DNA of 8,023 nucleotides from Candidatus Omnitrophota bacterium (GCA_016939345.1 JAFGHG010000014.1:1-8023), one strand, 5' to 3'. Positions 1-5,162 are shown, numbered from the stretch's first letter. Notes: generated from the sequence alone by a model not told the origin. A program made the numbers and translations.

Positions 1-513
1 ATAAGAGAATTTGAGGATGTCGATTTTACATACAATATAGTCCTTTCTGCAGCCTGTTTTGGCCAGTTAAAAAGACACAGGATGTCGACGATAACCTCGC
101 AGCCATACAATCCCGAATTAGGCGTTACCATACCGGAATCAATAAAAGAAATAGGTTTTACAAAAAAATTCATGGATGTTGTTGAGCAAACAAATATATT
201 TTATGATAAACTGTTTCGGGAGAAACCTTTGATAGCTCCTTATATTCTCACCAATGCACATCGTAGAAGGGTTTTGTTTAAAGTAAACGCCAGAGAAGTT
301 TACCATATTTCACGACTGCGACAGGATTCACATGCTCAATGGGATATACGCAATATCTCCACTCTTATGAGCAAAAAAGCCAAAGAAGTCATGCCTTTTA
401 CATTTGCTCTTCTTGGAGGAAAGGACAAATACATGGACATATATCAAGCTTTTTATGGTGATGTGCCTAAGGTTACCCTGGCTGTTTTGCCGGGAGTACG
501 TAAGATAAAATAA
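1..513 (+). CDS. thyX: ThyX-type (FAD-dependent) thymidylate synthase, C-terminal part
   Basis: The frame is open from the first base, so the gene starts upstream of the window; 170 residues are visible. The first ATG at 82 lies inside the conserved core and is not the start. ThyX enzymes make dTMP from dUMP in the cytoplasm using FAD and methylenetetrahydrofolate. Visible family marks are FGQLKRHRMST at residues 20-30, corresponding to the ThyX RHR signature, and a second block NAREVYHISRLRQDSHAQWDIR at about 96-117, matching the ThyX helix with R-x-L-x-H-F-x-x-L-R and A-Q-x-E-I-R. The signature diverges: canonical ThyX has RHR followed by seven residues and Ser, whereas here Ser is the sixth residue after RHR and the context is T-S-Q-P-Y-N. 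It may belong to a divergent or two-domain ThyX subgroup. The family assignment is fairly firm; catalytic activity is unproven. No clear terminator follows. Confidence 0.75.
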   Translation: MREFEDVDFTYNIVLSAACFGQLKRHRMSTITSQPYNPELGVTIPESIKEIGFTKKFMDVVEQTNIFYDKLFREKPLIAPYILTNAHRRRVLFKVNAREVYHISRLRQDSHAQWDIRNISTLMSKKAKEVMPFTFALLGGKDKYMDIYQAFYGDVPKVTLAVLPGVRKIK

Positions 514-531
514 GCCTTTCTTTATCTGCGG

Positions 532-559
532 TTGATTTTAACTAAAAATATGCTATAAT
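532..559 (+). promoter_or_regulatory. Sigma70-type promoter for the PilZ-lipoprotein-citrate synthase run
   Basis: TTGATT at 532-537 and a perfect TATAAT at 554-559 are separated by 16 bases, with a TGn extended -10 at 551-553. The predicted transcription start is near 565-566, which would leave a leader of only about 13 bases, just enough to hold the ribosome binding site of the PilZ gene. This is among the best-looking promoters in the window, judged by consensus only. Confidence 0.6.
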
Positions 560-578
560 ATCAAAAAAGGAGGGGTTA

Positions 579-920
579 ATGAAAGAAAGGCGTAGAACCC
601 CGAGAGTAAATTTAAAGAGAGGCATTATCTGGAGAGGACAAAATACGCTTGATAATCTAGATCAAGGAATCAATATATCTGAGGGAGGCATGAGTTTTAT
701 TGTTAATAATGACCAATTAACAGTTGATGACTTAATACAGCTTTCCTTCCGTTTGCCCACAAAAAAAACTATCCAAGCAAAAGCTAAGGTTAAATGGACC
801 CTCTTGGATCAGCCCACAGGATCAATGCAGAAGGCCGGCGTAGAATTCGTAGATGTCGGCAATCCCCAGCGTCAGGAAATAAGACACTTTGTGGGCGTCT
901 GCCGTTACGGCTGCGATTGA
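579..920 (+). CDS. PilZ domain protein (probable c-di-GMP receptor)
   Basis: A 113-residue protein consisting essentially of one PilZ domain. It carries both halves of the c-di-GMP binding signature: R-x-x-x-R at residues 5-9 (RRTPR) and N-x-S-x-x-G at residues 32-37 (NISEGG). PilZ proteins bind cyclic di-GMP and pass the signal to motility, secretion or polysaccharide machinery by protein contact. No signal peptide or membrane segment is visible, so it is probably cytoplasmic. The ATG has a strong AGGAGG at 568-573 directly upstream, which fixes the start. It lies nine bases before a lipoprotein gene and is first in a probable three-gene operon ending in citrate synthase. Its partner cannot be named from the sequence. 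Confidence 0.85.
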   Translation: MKERRRTPRVNLKRGIIWRGQNTLDNLDQGINISEGGMSFIVNNDQLTVDDLIQLSFRLPTKKTIQAKAKVKWTLLDQPTGSMQKAGVEFVDVGNPQRQEIRHFVGVCRYGCD

Positions 921-929
921 CCTCAACCC

Positions 930-1325
930 ATGAAAAAAATATTTTTTTATTTACTGATCTTATCATTTCTAATAGGCTGCAGCCCCAGAGAAACAGCCAG
1001 GGTCTTGGGTATCGGTGTAAGCCCATTCAAGACTTCTGGAAAAATACACAGCAAGGTAGTCGATAAAGATATTTTTACAGCTTACAGGGATACAGAGAGG
1101 CTTTTAAGAGATTTAACTGCTACGCCTTATAGAGGATCGGCAAGCAAAGGATTTATGGTCGTGCGCGATTTTTCTTTTAGCTATGGAGGGCGATGTCCTG
1201 ATTCTACCGAAGTAGCTGTTTTTTTTGAAGAAGTTGACGCTACTAAGACTCAAATCCAAGTATCGTCGCTTAATTATGGGCTTTCAGATTTTGTTGCTGA
1301 AAAGATATTCGAAGGAGTGCAATGA
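930..1325 (+). CDS. Lipoprotein of unknown function
   Basis: A 131-residue protein with a type II signal peptide: a short Lys start, a hydrophobic stretch, then lipobox L-I-G-C with the modified Cys at residue 17. The residue after Cys is Ser, which under the usual Lol rule favours the outer membrane. The mature part has about 115 residues, with a helical N-terminal half (DIFTAYRDTERLLRDL) and a beta-rich C-terminal half (TEVAVFFEEVDATKTQIQVS). It loosely resembles small DUF3568-like lipoproteins, but I cannot confirm that. The start lacks a clear Shine-Dalgarno and follows the PilZ stop by nine bases, so translation may depend on the upstream gene. Its TGA stop overlaps the citrate synthase start as ATGA at 1322-1325. 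Confidence 0.8.
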   Translation: MKKIFFYLLILSFLIGCSPRETARVLGIGVSPFKTSGKIHSKVVDKDIFTAYRDTERLLRDLTATPYRGSASKGFMVVRDFSFSYGGRCPDSTEVAVFFEEVDATKTQIQVSSLNYGLSDFVAEKIFEGVQ

Positions 1326-2734
1326 AGAAATTACATGAAAAAACAAAAAAAATAACAGAGTTGGTCCTTAAAGCAGCAGAGCGTGCCCGAAACGAGACCA
1401 AATCCGAACCAGAACCTTTGTTTGCAAAACCCATTCAATGGCCGGTAAATTGTATTGTAGGCCCTGGGCTTGAGGGCGCAATCGCCTGTGAGAGCAAAAT
1501 AGGCTATGTAAACGGAAGCAAAGGGCAGCTAATATATAGAGGCTATGATATTTTTGACCTGTGCGCATATTCCAGTTACGAAGAAGTAGCTTATTTATTG
1601 CTGCACGGTAATCTGCCCGGCTCAAAACAGCTTAAAGCTTTTAAACAGGATTTAATACACTGCCGAAAGGTTCCTAATATTTTGCGCACATTGGTAAGTT
1701 TTCCTATTGAAAGCATGAATCCCATGGGCACTTTGCGTCTGGCTTCTAATCTGATGCGCCAGGAGTTCACCGACATAGATGAAGATTCCCATAAATTGGA
1801 TGTTGAAGGGATTATCGGCACAGATGAAGACTCTATACCAATGGAAACTAAACCAAAGGGCGAACAGCATGCAATTTATGAATTTAAGTATAAAAAACAA
1901 AAAAAACCAGGTTTAAAACCTAGCCTGGGTGTTGAGTCTGCGGTAGGATACCGTTCCTGCTATCGTCTTATAGCCGGCCTCTCAACAGTGGCAGCTTCAA
2001 TTGCGAGGCTTCGGCAGGGGAATTTTCCGCTTGAACCGAACCCTGAGCTTGATCATGCCGCAAACCTTCTTTACATGATGACAGGAAAAATACCTGATCC
2101 TGAGCAGGAAAGGATAATGGACATAATACTGATACTGCATGCCGATCACGGAATGAATGCAAGCACTTTTGCCTCGATGGTAGTGGCTTCCACCCTTTCT
2201 GATATTTATTTTTCTATCGGTTCAGGCATAGCAGCCCTTAACGGACCGCTTCATGGAGGCGCAAATGAACAAGTTGTAAAAATGCTGGAGGAAATCGCAG
2301 AGCCGGCAAATGTAAAAAACTGGTTCACTAAAACATGCAGAGAAAAAAGAAAGATTATGGGCTTTGGGCATCGGGTCTATAAGGCTTACGACCCTAGAGC
2401 CAGGGTCCTGCGTCCGCTAGCTGAATACTTGTCTAAAAAAAACCAATCTTCCCAAAAAATGTTTTTGATTGCCCAACAGCTAGAAGATGAGGTAATCAAG
2501 ACCCTGGGAGAGGAAAAGAAAGTATTTCCGAATGTCGATTTCTACTCAGGCATTGTCTACAATGCCTTAAGTATCCCGGTTGATCTCTACACACCTCTTT
2601 TTGCGGTAAGCAGAGTAGCCGGCTGGACCGCACGGGTTATGGAGTATCTGCAGAATAACCGGATTTTTAGGCCGAGGGCTGTTTATATCGGACCTTTTAA
2701 TAAAAAATACCCTTCTAAAAGCAAAACTGCCTAA
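1322..2734 (+). CDS. Citrate synthase family enzyme with N-terminal extension and internal insertion
   Basis: A 470-residue protein of the citrate synthase / 2-methylcitrate synthase family, which condenses acetyl- or propionyl-CoA with oxaloacetate in the cytoplasm. The catalytic set is intact: His311 in GPLHGGANE, His350 in GFGHRVYK and Asp406 in NVDFYSG, with the HADHGMNAST block at 273-282. It is much longer than the usual bacterial enzyme of about 370-430 residues. A charged N-terminal extension covers roughly residues 1-47. About 45 extra residues, acidic and then Lys-rich, sit at roughly 153-207 between the SNLMRQEFTDID helix region and YRLIAGLSTVAAS, where normal enzymes have a short loop. 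The ATG has AAGGAG at 1311-1316 and overlaps the preceding stop, suggesting translational coupling. The sequence does not decide between citrate, 2-methylcitrate and a related substrate, so no gene symbol is given. Confidence 0.88.
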   Translation: MKKLHEKTKKITELVLKAAERARNETKSEPEPLFAKPIQWPVNCIVGPGLEGAIACESKIGYVNGSKGQLIYRGYDIFDLCAYSSYEEVAYLLLHGNLPGSKQLKAFKQDLIHCRKVPNILRTLVSFPIESMNPMGTLRLASNLMRQEFTDIDEDSHKLDVEGIIGTDEDSIPMETKPKGEQHAIYEFKYKKQKKPGLKPSLGVESAVGYRSCYRLIAGLSTVAASIARLRQGNFPLEPNPELDHAANLLYMMTGKIPDPEQERIMDIILILHADHGMNASTFASMVVASTLSDIYFSIGSGIAALNGPLHGGANEQVVKMLEEIAEPANVKNWFTKTCREKRKIMGFGHRVYKAYDPRARVLRPLAEYLSKKNQSSQKMFLIAQQLEDEVIKTLGEEKKVFPNVDFYSGIVYNALSIPVDLYTPLFAVSRVAGWTARVMEYLQNNRIFRPRAVYIGPFNKKYPSKSKTA

Positions 2735-2754
2735 TAGCTCTTACCTGTCCCTTA

Positions 2755-2783
2755 TTTACAGCCATTTGGTAATTTGTTAGAAT
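2755..2783 (+). promoter_or_regulatory. Putative promoter upstream of the HAMP-like membrane protein
   Basis: TTTACA at 2755-2760 and TAGAAT at 2778-2783 are 17 bases apart, and a TG at 2775-2776 makes an extended -10. The predicted start is near 2790, giving a leader of about 38 bases that contains the hairpin at 2802-2820. It falls in the 93-base gap after citrate synthase, consistent with a new transcription unit. Confidence 0.5.
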
Positions 2784-2801
2784 AGAGACAATTGACGATG
2801 G

Positions 2802-2820
2802 TTCCTTTTGGATAAAGGGA
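2802..2820 (+). promoter_or_regulatory. Hairpin over the ribosome binding site of the HAMP-like gene
   Basis: Arm 2802-2808 (TTCCTTT) pairs with arm 2814-2820 (AAAGGGA), seven pairs including one G-U, around a five-base loop. The 3' arm covers the first part of the Shine-Dalgarno AGGGAGG at 2816-2822. In the mRNA this could lower ribosome access and give temperature- or protein-dependent control. The stem is short and its function is inferred. Confidence 0.35.
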
Positions 2821-2827
2821 GGTGTTT

Positions 2828-3232
2828 ATGGCTTATAAACGAAGAAAATTCTATCACATGAAGTCACCGGCGAGATTCAAATTCATGCGTTTTGTTATTG
2901 GAGCGATGCTTGCGGCTTTTTTAGTTAATTCAGCGATCGTACTTAAGATGTTCAGCGATAATATATACATGCCGAACGTCGGCTTATATACATATTTCAT
3001 CATCCAGCTTAATTTTTTAGGAATAATGATAGTTTTTGTGATAACCCTGCTTTGGATTTTGCACCATGGTTTCGGCGCCTTAGGCCGTATGGAAAACATT
3101 CTTGAACAGATAATTAACGGTGACTATTCTTTTCGCATGCACCTTCGCAAAACAGATATCATGCATCCTTTTGCCGAGAAGCTAAACAAGATACTGGATA
3201 TATTAGAGAAAAGCAGGGCTAAACAGCAATAA
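2828..3232 (+). CDS. Two-helix membrane protein with HAMP-like C-terminus and no output domain
   Basis: A 134-residue protein. The ATG at 2828 is preferred over the GTG at 2822 because AGGGAGG at 2816-2822 lies at proper spacing from the ATG and overlaps the GTG. A basic N-terminus is followed by membrane segments at about 22-41 and 57-79, with a short loop of about 15 residues between them. The remainder, GFGALGRMENILEQIINGDYSFRMHLRKTDIMHPFAEKLNKILDIL (residues 81-125), resembles a HAMP signalling unit, including the GDYSFR connector and two amphipathic helices. HAMP domains normally link a membrane sensor to a kinase, cyclase or chemotaxis output, and none follows here, so it may act by associating with another protein. 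The HAMP call rests on pattern only. Confidence 0.72.
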   Translation: MAYKRRKFYHMKSPARFKFMRFVIGAMLAAFLVNSAIVLKMFSDNIYMPNVGLYTYFIIQLNFLGIMIVFVITLLWILHHGFGALGRMENILEQIINGDYSFRMHLRKTDIMHPFAEKLNKILDILEKSRAKQQ

Positions 3233-3249
3233 ATCCTGTGAAAGGATTT
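3231..3249 (+). other. Short AT-rich inverted repeat after the HAMP-like gene
   Basis: AAATCCT at 3231-3237 is perfectly complementary to AGGATTT at 3243-3249 across a five-base loop. The 5' arm begins within the TAA stop codon of the HAMP-like gene. No T-run follows, so a standard intrinsic terminator is not supported. It may be a weak RNA 3'-end stabiliser or chance. Confidence 0.2.
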
Positions 3250-3274
3250 CAATTAATGTAAACTAAGATAAAAA

Positions 3275-3676
3275 ATGAAAAAATTTCCTTCTTTGACTGC
3301 CTTTATAATTTTGTTTTATTTTTTTGAAACAGCTTTGTTTGCCGGAGGCAAATTTTTCAACGGTAATGACTGGAATAAATTTCTACCGGTAATGAAGATT
3401 TCCTATATCAGCGGTCTTTATGACGGTACTGCTTTCTGCGAATCCGGTTTTTTAAGTTCTCAAGATGTCGAGGCTTCTCCCATGTTTAGAAGGTTTCCTA
3501 TGGATATGACCTTTAAGGAAGTTGTTAATTCACTAGATATTTTTTATTCAGATGAAAAAAATTATTCAATACCCATAATTTATGCCCTTCACATAGTAAA
3601 AATGGAGCACGAAGGTCTGGATAACCAGAAGATAAATTCATATAAAAAAGAAATTCAAACCAGAGTCAAAGAATAA
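3275..3676 (+). CDS. Secreted protein of unknown function
   Basis: A 133-residue protein with a clear Sec signal peptide: MKK start, hydrophobic core at about 8-20 and a likely cleavage after A-L-F-A at residue 23. The mature protein is about 110 residues. It has an N-terminal W-x(7)-K-x-x-Y-x-x-G-x-x-D-G pattern (Trp33 to Gly51) and a C-terminal FYSDEKNYSIPIIYAL block at about 90-105. That arrangement recalls small periplasmic proteins loosely similar to the Rap1a/Tai type, but I cannot assign it. A single Cys at 55 makes a disulfide within the monomer impossible. The Shine-Dalgarno is poor and the gap to the preceding gene is 42 bases with no promoter I trust, so it may be read from the upstream transcript. 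Confidence 0.75.
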   Translation: MKKFPSLTAFIILFYFFETALFAGGKFFNGNDWNKFLPVMKISYISGLYDGTAFCESGFLSSQDVEASPMFRRFPMDMTFKEVVNSLDIFYSDEKNYSIPIIYALHIVKMEHEGLDNQKINSYKKEIQTRVKE

Positions 3677-3711
3677 ACCCTGCCCAAAAACGATCTTTTA
3701 TCATAATTTTC

Positions 3712-3740
3712 TTGAAAAAAAAGGTTTAGGGAGTTAAAAT
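3712..3740 (+). promoter_or_regulatory. Putative promoter upstream of the secreted protein gene at 3778
   Basis: TTGAAA at 3712-3717 and TAAAAT at 3735-3740 are separated by exactly 17 bases. The predicted start is near 3747, giving a leader of about 31 bases that includes the hairpin at 3758-3770. The surrounding DNA is AT-rich, which raises the chance of a random match. Confidence 0.45.
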
Positions 3741-3757
3741 TATCTTATAGGTTCATA

Positions 3758-3770
3758 CCTTGCTACAAGG
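3758..3770 (+). promoter_or_regulatory. Hairpin over the ribosome binding site of the gene at 3778
   Basis: CCTTG at 3758-3762 pairs perfectly with CAAGG at 3766-3770 around the three-base loop CTA. The 3' arm includes the first four bases of the Shine-Dalgarno AAGGAGG (3767-3773), so the folded form would hide part of it. It also places the alternative TTG start at 3760 inside the stem, which argues against that start. Confidence 0.35.
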
Positions 3771-3777
3771 AGGAATG

Positions 3778-4218
3778 ATGATTATTTTTTCGCGATATTT
3801 AACAATTTTTTTTCTGATAACTACTTCTGCTTTTTTTCCGGGATCTGCCGCCGCCCAGCCTTCAGAGCAGTATTTGATCGACACTTTAGACCTGCTTACT
3901 GAAAAAACCCTGGAAGCATACATGCTTGAGGATTATATATCCTTTTACCAATATTTTGCCAAAAAAATGGAACCAGTCACTGAAAAGCAGCATTTTGATA
4001 ATGCATTTATTAAAATATATAAAGAAGATCTGGGTAACGTCATTTCCAGAAAATTATTGCTTGAGAAATCAAAGCTTGATCGAGACTTTCCTGTACTTGT
4101 TTACAAGGCAAGATTTGAAAAATTCGAGCCGGTCTTAATAACCGTTAATTTCGCCAATGAGTATGACCGCTATCGTATAACACGAATTCGGTTTGATAGA
4201 GTATACCATACTGATTAA
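3778..4218 (+). CDS. Secreted protein of unknown function (possible NTF2-like fold)
   Basis: A 146-residue protein when started at ATG 3778, four bases after AAGGAGG at 3767-3773. An ATG at 3775 is too close to the binding site, and a TTG at 3760 precedes it. A Sec signal peptide is clear: hydrophobic residues at about 8-20, then P-G-S-A-A-A with cleavage near residue 26. The mature part begins with long helices (LIDTLDLLTEKTLEAYMLEDYISFYQYFAKKM) and ends with beta strands (VLVYKARFEKFEPVLITVNFANEYDRYRITRIRFD). This helix-then-sheet order and the phrase about a dose of use per cycle resemble the NTF2-like DUF3887/DUF4019 type, which is an inference. No cysteine and no catalytic motif are visible. 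It lies between another secreted protein and a BamE-like protein, so an envelope role is likely. Confidence 0.72.
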   Translation: MIIFSRYLTIFFLITTSAFFPGSAAAQPSEQYLIDTLDLLTEKTLEAYMLEDYISFYQYFAKKMEPVTEKQHFDNAFIKIYKEDLGNVISRKLLLEKSKLDRDFPVLVYKARFEKFEPVLITVNFANEYDRYRITRIRFDRVYHTD

Positions 4219-4268
4219 ACTAAGTGCCAAAAAACAAGATAACTGCCCGCCAAAAAGATATTCCAAGA

Positions 4269-4294
4269 TTATTGCGTGACAAAAAACGCAATAA
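4269..4294 (+). other. Nine-base perfect inverted repeat between two envelope genes
   Basis: TTATTGCGT at 4269-4277 and ACGCAATAA at 4286-4294 are perfect complements around an eight-base loop. It lies in the 104-base gap between the stop at 4218 and the preferred start at 4323. No T-run follows on either strand, so it is not a typical intrinsic terminator. It could be a leader hairpin, an operator or an mRNA-processing site. A perfect arm of this length could also occur by chance in a window this size. Confidence 0.35.
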
Positions 4295-4322
4295 GAAAAT
4301 AATTCAAATAGATACAAAGAAC

Positions 4323-4835
4323 ATGACTAGATCTAAAAATTTATATATTCCTTTTGCTGTATTATTTTTTTCCTTTACTTTTTACGCTTTCTCTGCAGGA
4401 GCATCTTATCGAAAGGCTTTTGAGCAGTTTTCTCTTGCCAGCGATAATTTTCGTTTACCGCGCCTTCATCAAGCTTATGGTCATTATGACCAGGCAATCT
4501 TTTATGCCCATAGAGCCTTGAGCTATGAGAGCCTAAAACCTGACGAAATAGAAAAGGCAAAAGACCTTATTCGAGATTCCAAGAACCAAAAGATGCGGAT
4601 AATCGAGATAACAAGGAACTTTCAAAAACTCATCAGAGAAAGAAAGATCTCCCGGGGCATGACCAAAGAGCAAGTTGTAGCCAGTATCGGCGAACCGGAT
4701 GATATAAGGAAAACAATCTATTTGCTGGAAGAACTCGAGGAATGGACCTACGGCAATATACTCAAAGACAACGATAAGTATATTTATATAAAAGATGGGG
4801 TAGTAACACATTGGGAAGATAAAACCAAAAAATAG
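4323..4835 (+). CDS. Signal-peptide protein with C-terminal BamE/SmpA-like domain
   Basis: A 170-residue protein from ATG 4323. A GTG at 4224 in the same frame would add 33 very Lys/Arg-rich residues in front of the signal peptide and run through the inverted repeat at 4269-4294, so the later start is preferred, although its Shine-Dalgarno is weak. Residues 1-27 form a signal peptide with cleavage near A-F-S-A-G-A. Residues 28-105 are helical and TPR-like (AYGHYDQAIFYAHRALSY). Residues 108-164 match the BamE/SmpA/OmlA pattern: GMTKEQVVASIGEPDDI, then EEWTYG, then YIYIKDGVVTHW. BamE is an outer-membrane-assembly lipoprotein, but this protein has no cysteine, so it is probably periplasmic and a domain relative rather than BamE itself. 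Confidence 0.75.
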   Translation: MTRSKNLYIPFAVLFFSFTFYAFSAGASYRKAFEQFSLASDNFRLPRLHQAYGHYDQAIFYAHRALSYESLKPDEIEKAKDLIRDSKNQKMRIIEITRNFQKLIRERKISRGMTKEQVVASIGEPDDIRKTIYLLEELEEWTYGNILKDNDKYIYIKDGVVTHWEDKTKK

Positions 4836-4879
4836 CCAAAATTCTAAATAAAATCCCTCCTGAACCAGACTATTTACAC

Positions 4880-4907
4880 TTGTTAATTATTTAACCCATG
4901 ATACAAT
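4880..4907 (+). promoter_or_regulatory. Putative promoter for the structured RNA / tRNA-Arg(ACG) leader
   Basis: TTGTTA at 4880-4885 and TACAAT at 4902-4907 are 16 bases apart, and TG at 4899-4900 makes an extended -10. The predicted start at about 4913-4914 coincides with the 5' edge of the outermost complementary stem at 4912. The nearest downstream gene is tRNA-Arg(ACG), about 175 bases away. Confidence 0.5.
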
Positions 4908-4911
4908 TATT

Positions 4912-5073
4912 AGTTAATAGTTTAATCTAATTGATTATAGCCAATATCTTATTGATAAAAAAGATGATTTGCCCCCTTAGTTTTTTTAGGTTTTGTTGCC
5001 GTTCTTTATGGGGCTATATTGGGCGTGTTAGATTAGTTAACTTGGGGTAGCTGCCAAGACAATAGTTTTTTTT
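4912..5073 (+). ncRNA. Candidate structured RNA of unknown class
   Basis: This intergenic stretch has four complementary pairs in perfect nested order: AGTTAA 4912-4917 with TTAACT 5037-5042; TAATCTAA 4923-4930 with TTAGATTA 5028-5035; CCAATAT 4941-4947 with ATATTGG 5016-5022; GCCCC 4971-4975 with GGGGC 5010-5014. A promoter predicts transcription starting at the foot of the outer stem. A further hairpin and T-run at 5041-5073 may end the RNA at about 160 bases. The outermost stem and that hairpin share bases 5041-5042, so the two folds compete. I do not recognise a known riboswitch, SRP, tmRNA, RNase P or 6S signature. It could be an independent small RNA, or a leader controlling tRNA-Arg and the receiver genes. 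No protein-coding frame is convincing here. Confidence 0.4.
5041..5073 (+). terminator. Weak terminator-like hairpin and T-run before tRNA-Arg(ACG)
   Basis: CTTGG at 5041-5045 pairs with CCAAG at 5054-5058 around an eight-base loop. A run of eight T follows at 5066-5073, seven bases after the stem. The gap between stem and T-run and the short stem make this a poor intrinsic terminator. It could still act as a pause or an attenuator in competition with the outer stem of the preceding structure. Confidence 0.25.
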
Positions 5074-5087
5074 GCTATGAAGGGTTT

Positions 5088-5161
5088 GCGCCCGTAGCTT
5101 AAATGGATAGAGCATCTGCCTACGGAGCAGAGGGTTGCAGGTTCAAGTCCTGCCGGGCGCG
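5088..5161 (+). tRNA. tRNA-Arg (anticodon ACG)
   Basis: A full 74-base cloverleaf. The acceptor stem GCGCCCG 5088-5094 pairs with CGGGCGC 5154-5160, with discriminator G5161. The D arm is GCTT/GAGC. The anticodon stem TCTGC 5115-5119 pairs with GCAGA 5127-5131 around loop CTACGGA, giving anticodon ACG at 5122-5124. The T arm is GCAGG, TTCAAGT, CCTGC. Position 34 A is normally deaminated to inosine by TadA, so it would read CGU, CGC and CGA. The 3' CCA is not encoded and must be added. It follows the candidate structured RNA and precedes a response-regulator gene by 57 bases. Confidence 0.96.
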
Positions 5162-5162
5162 T
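5136..5162 (+). repeat. Direct repeat, copy 1 (T arm and 3' end of tRNA-Arg(ACG))
   Basis: These 27 bases recur at 6033-6059 with one difference in the T loop (A at 5145, G at 6042). The 5' ends of the two tRNA genes share a further TTTGCGCCCGT (5085-5095 and 5982-5992). The offset of both matches is 897 bases, so the tRNA pair forms direct repeats around the two receiver genes. Confidence 0.85.

Noticed and set aside
790..1066. Open frames on both strands over the PilZ end and lipoprotein start
   Set aside because: They overlap well-supported genes in other frames, have no ribosome binding site of note and give Arg-rich, low-complexity products typical of shadow frames.
1368..2162. Four minus-strand open frames inside citrate synthase
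   Set aside because: They lie wholly within a conserved enzyme gene and show no family features.
2854..3099. Minus-strand frame opposite the HAMP-like gene
   Set aside because: It is the antisense of membrane-helix coding sequence, with no ribosome binding site.
3231..3249. Intrinsic terminator after the HAMP-like gene
   Set aside because: The seven-pair stem is A-T rich and is not followed by a T-run.
4135..4811. Minus-strand frames opposite the secreted and BamE-like genes
   Set aside because: They are hydrophobic mirror images of the coding strand, with no start signals.
4934..4939. Minus-strand TATAAT as promoter of an antisense RNA
   Set aside because: No good -35 at proper spacing and no minus-strand gene to transcribe; expected by chance in AT-rich DNA.
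4912..5073. Identification as 6S RNA
   Set aside because: Length and closing stem are suggestive, but the internal loops do not form the large symmetric central bubble flanked by long G-C-rich stems, so I leave the class open.
4836..5087. A small peptide gene in the intergenic stretch
   Set aside because: Short open segments exist but none has a start with Shine-Dalgarno, and the nested complementarity explains the sequence better.
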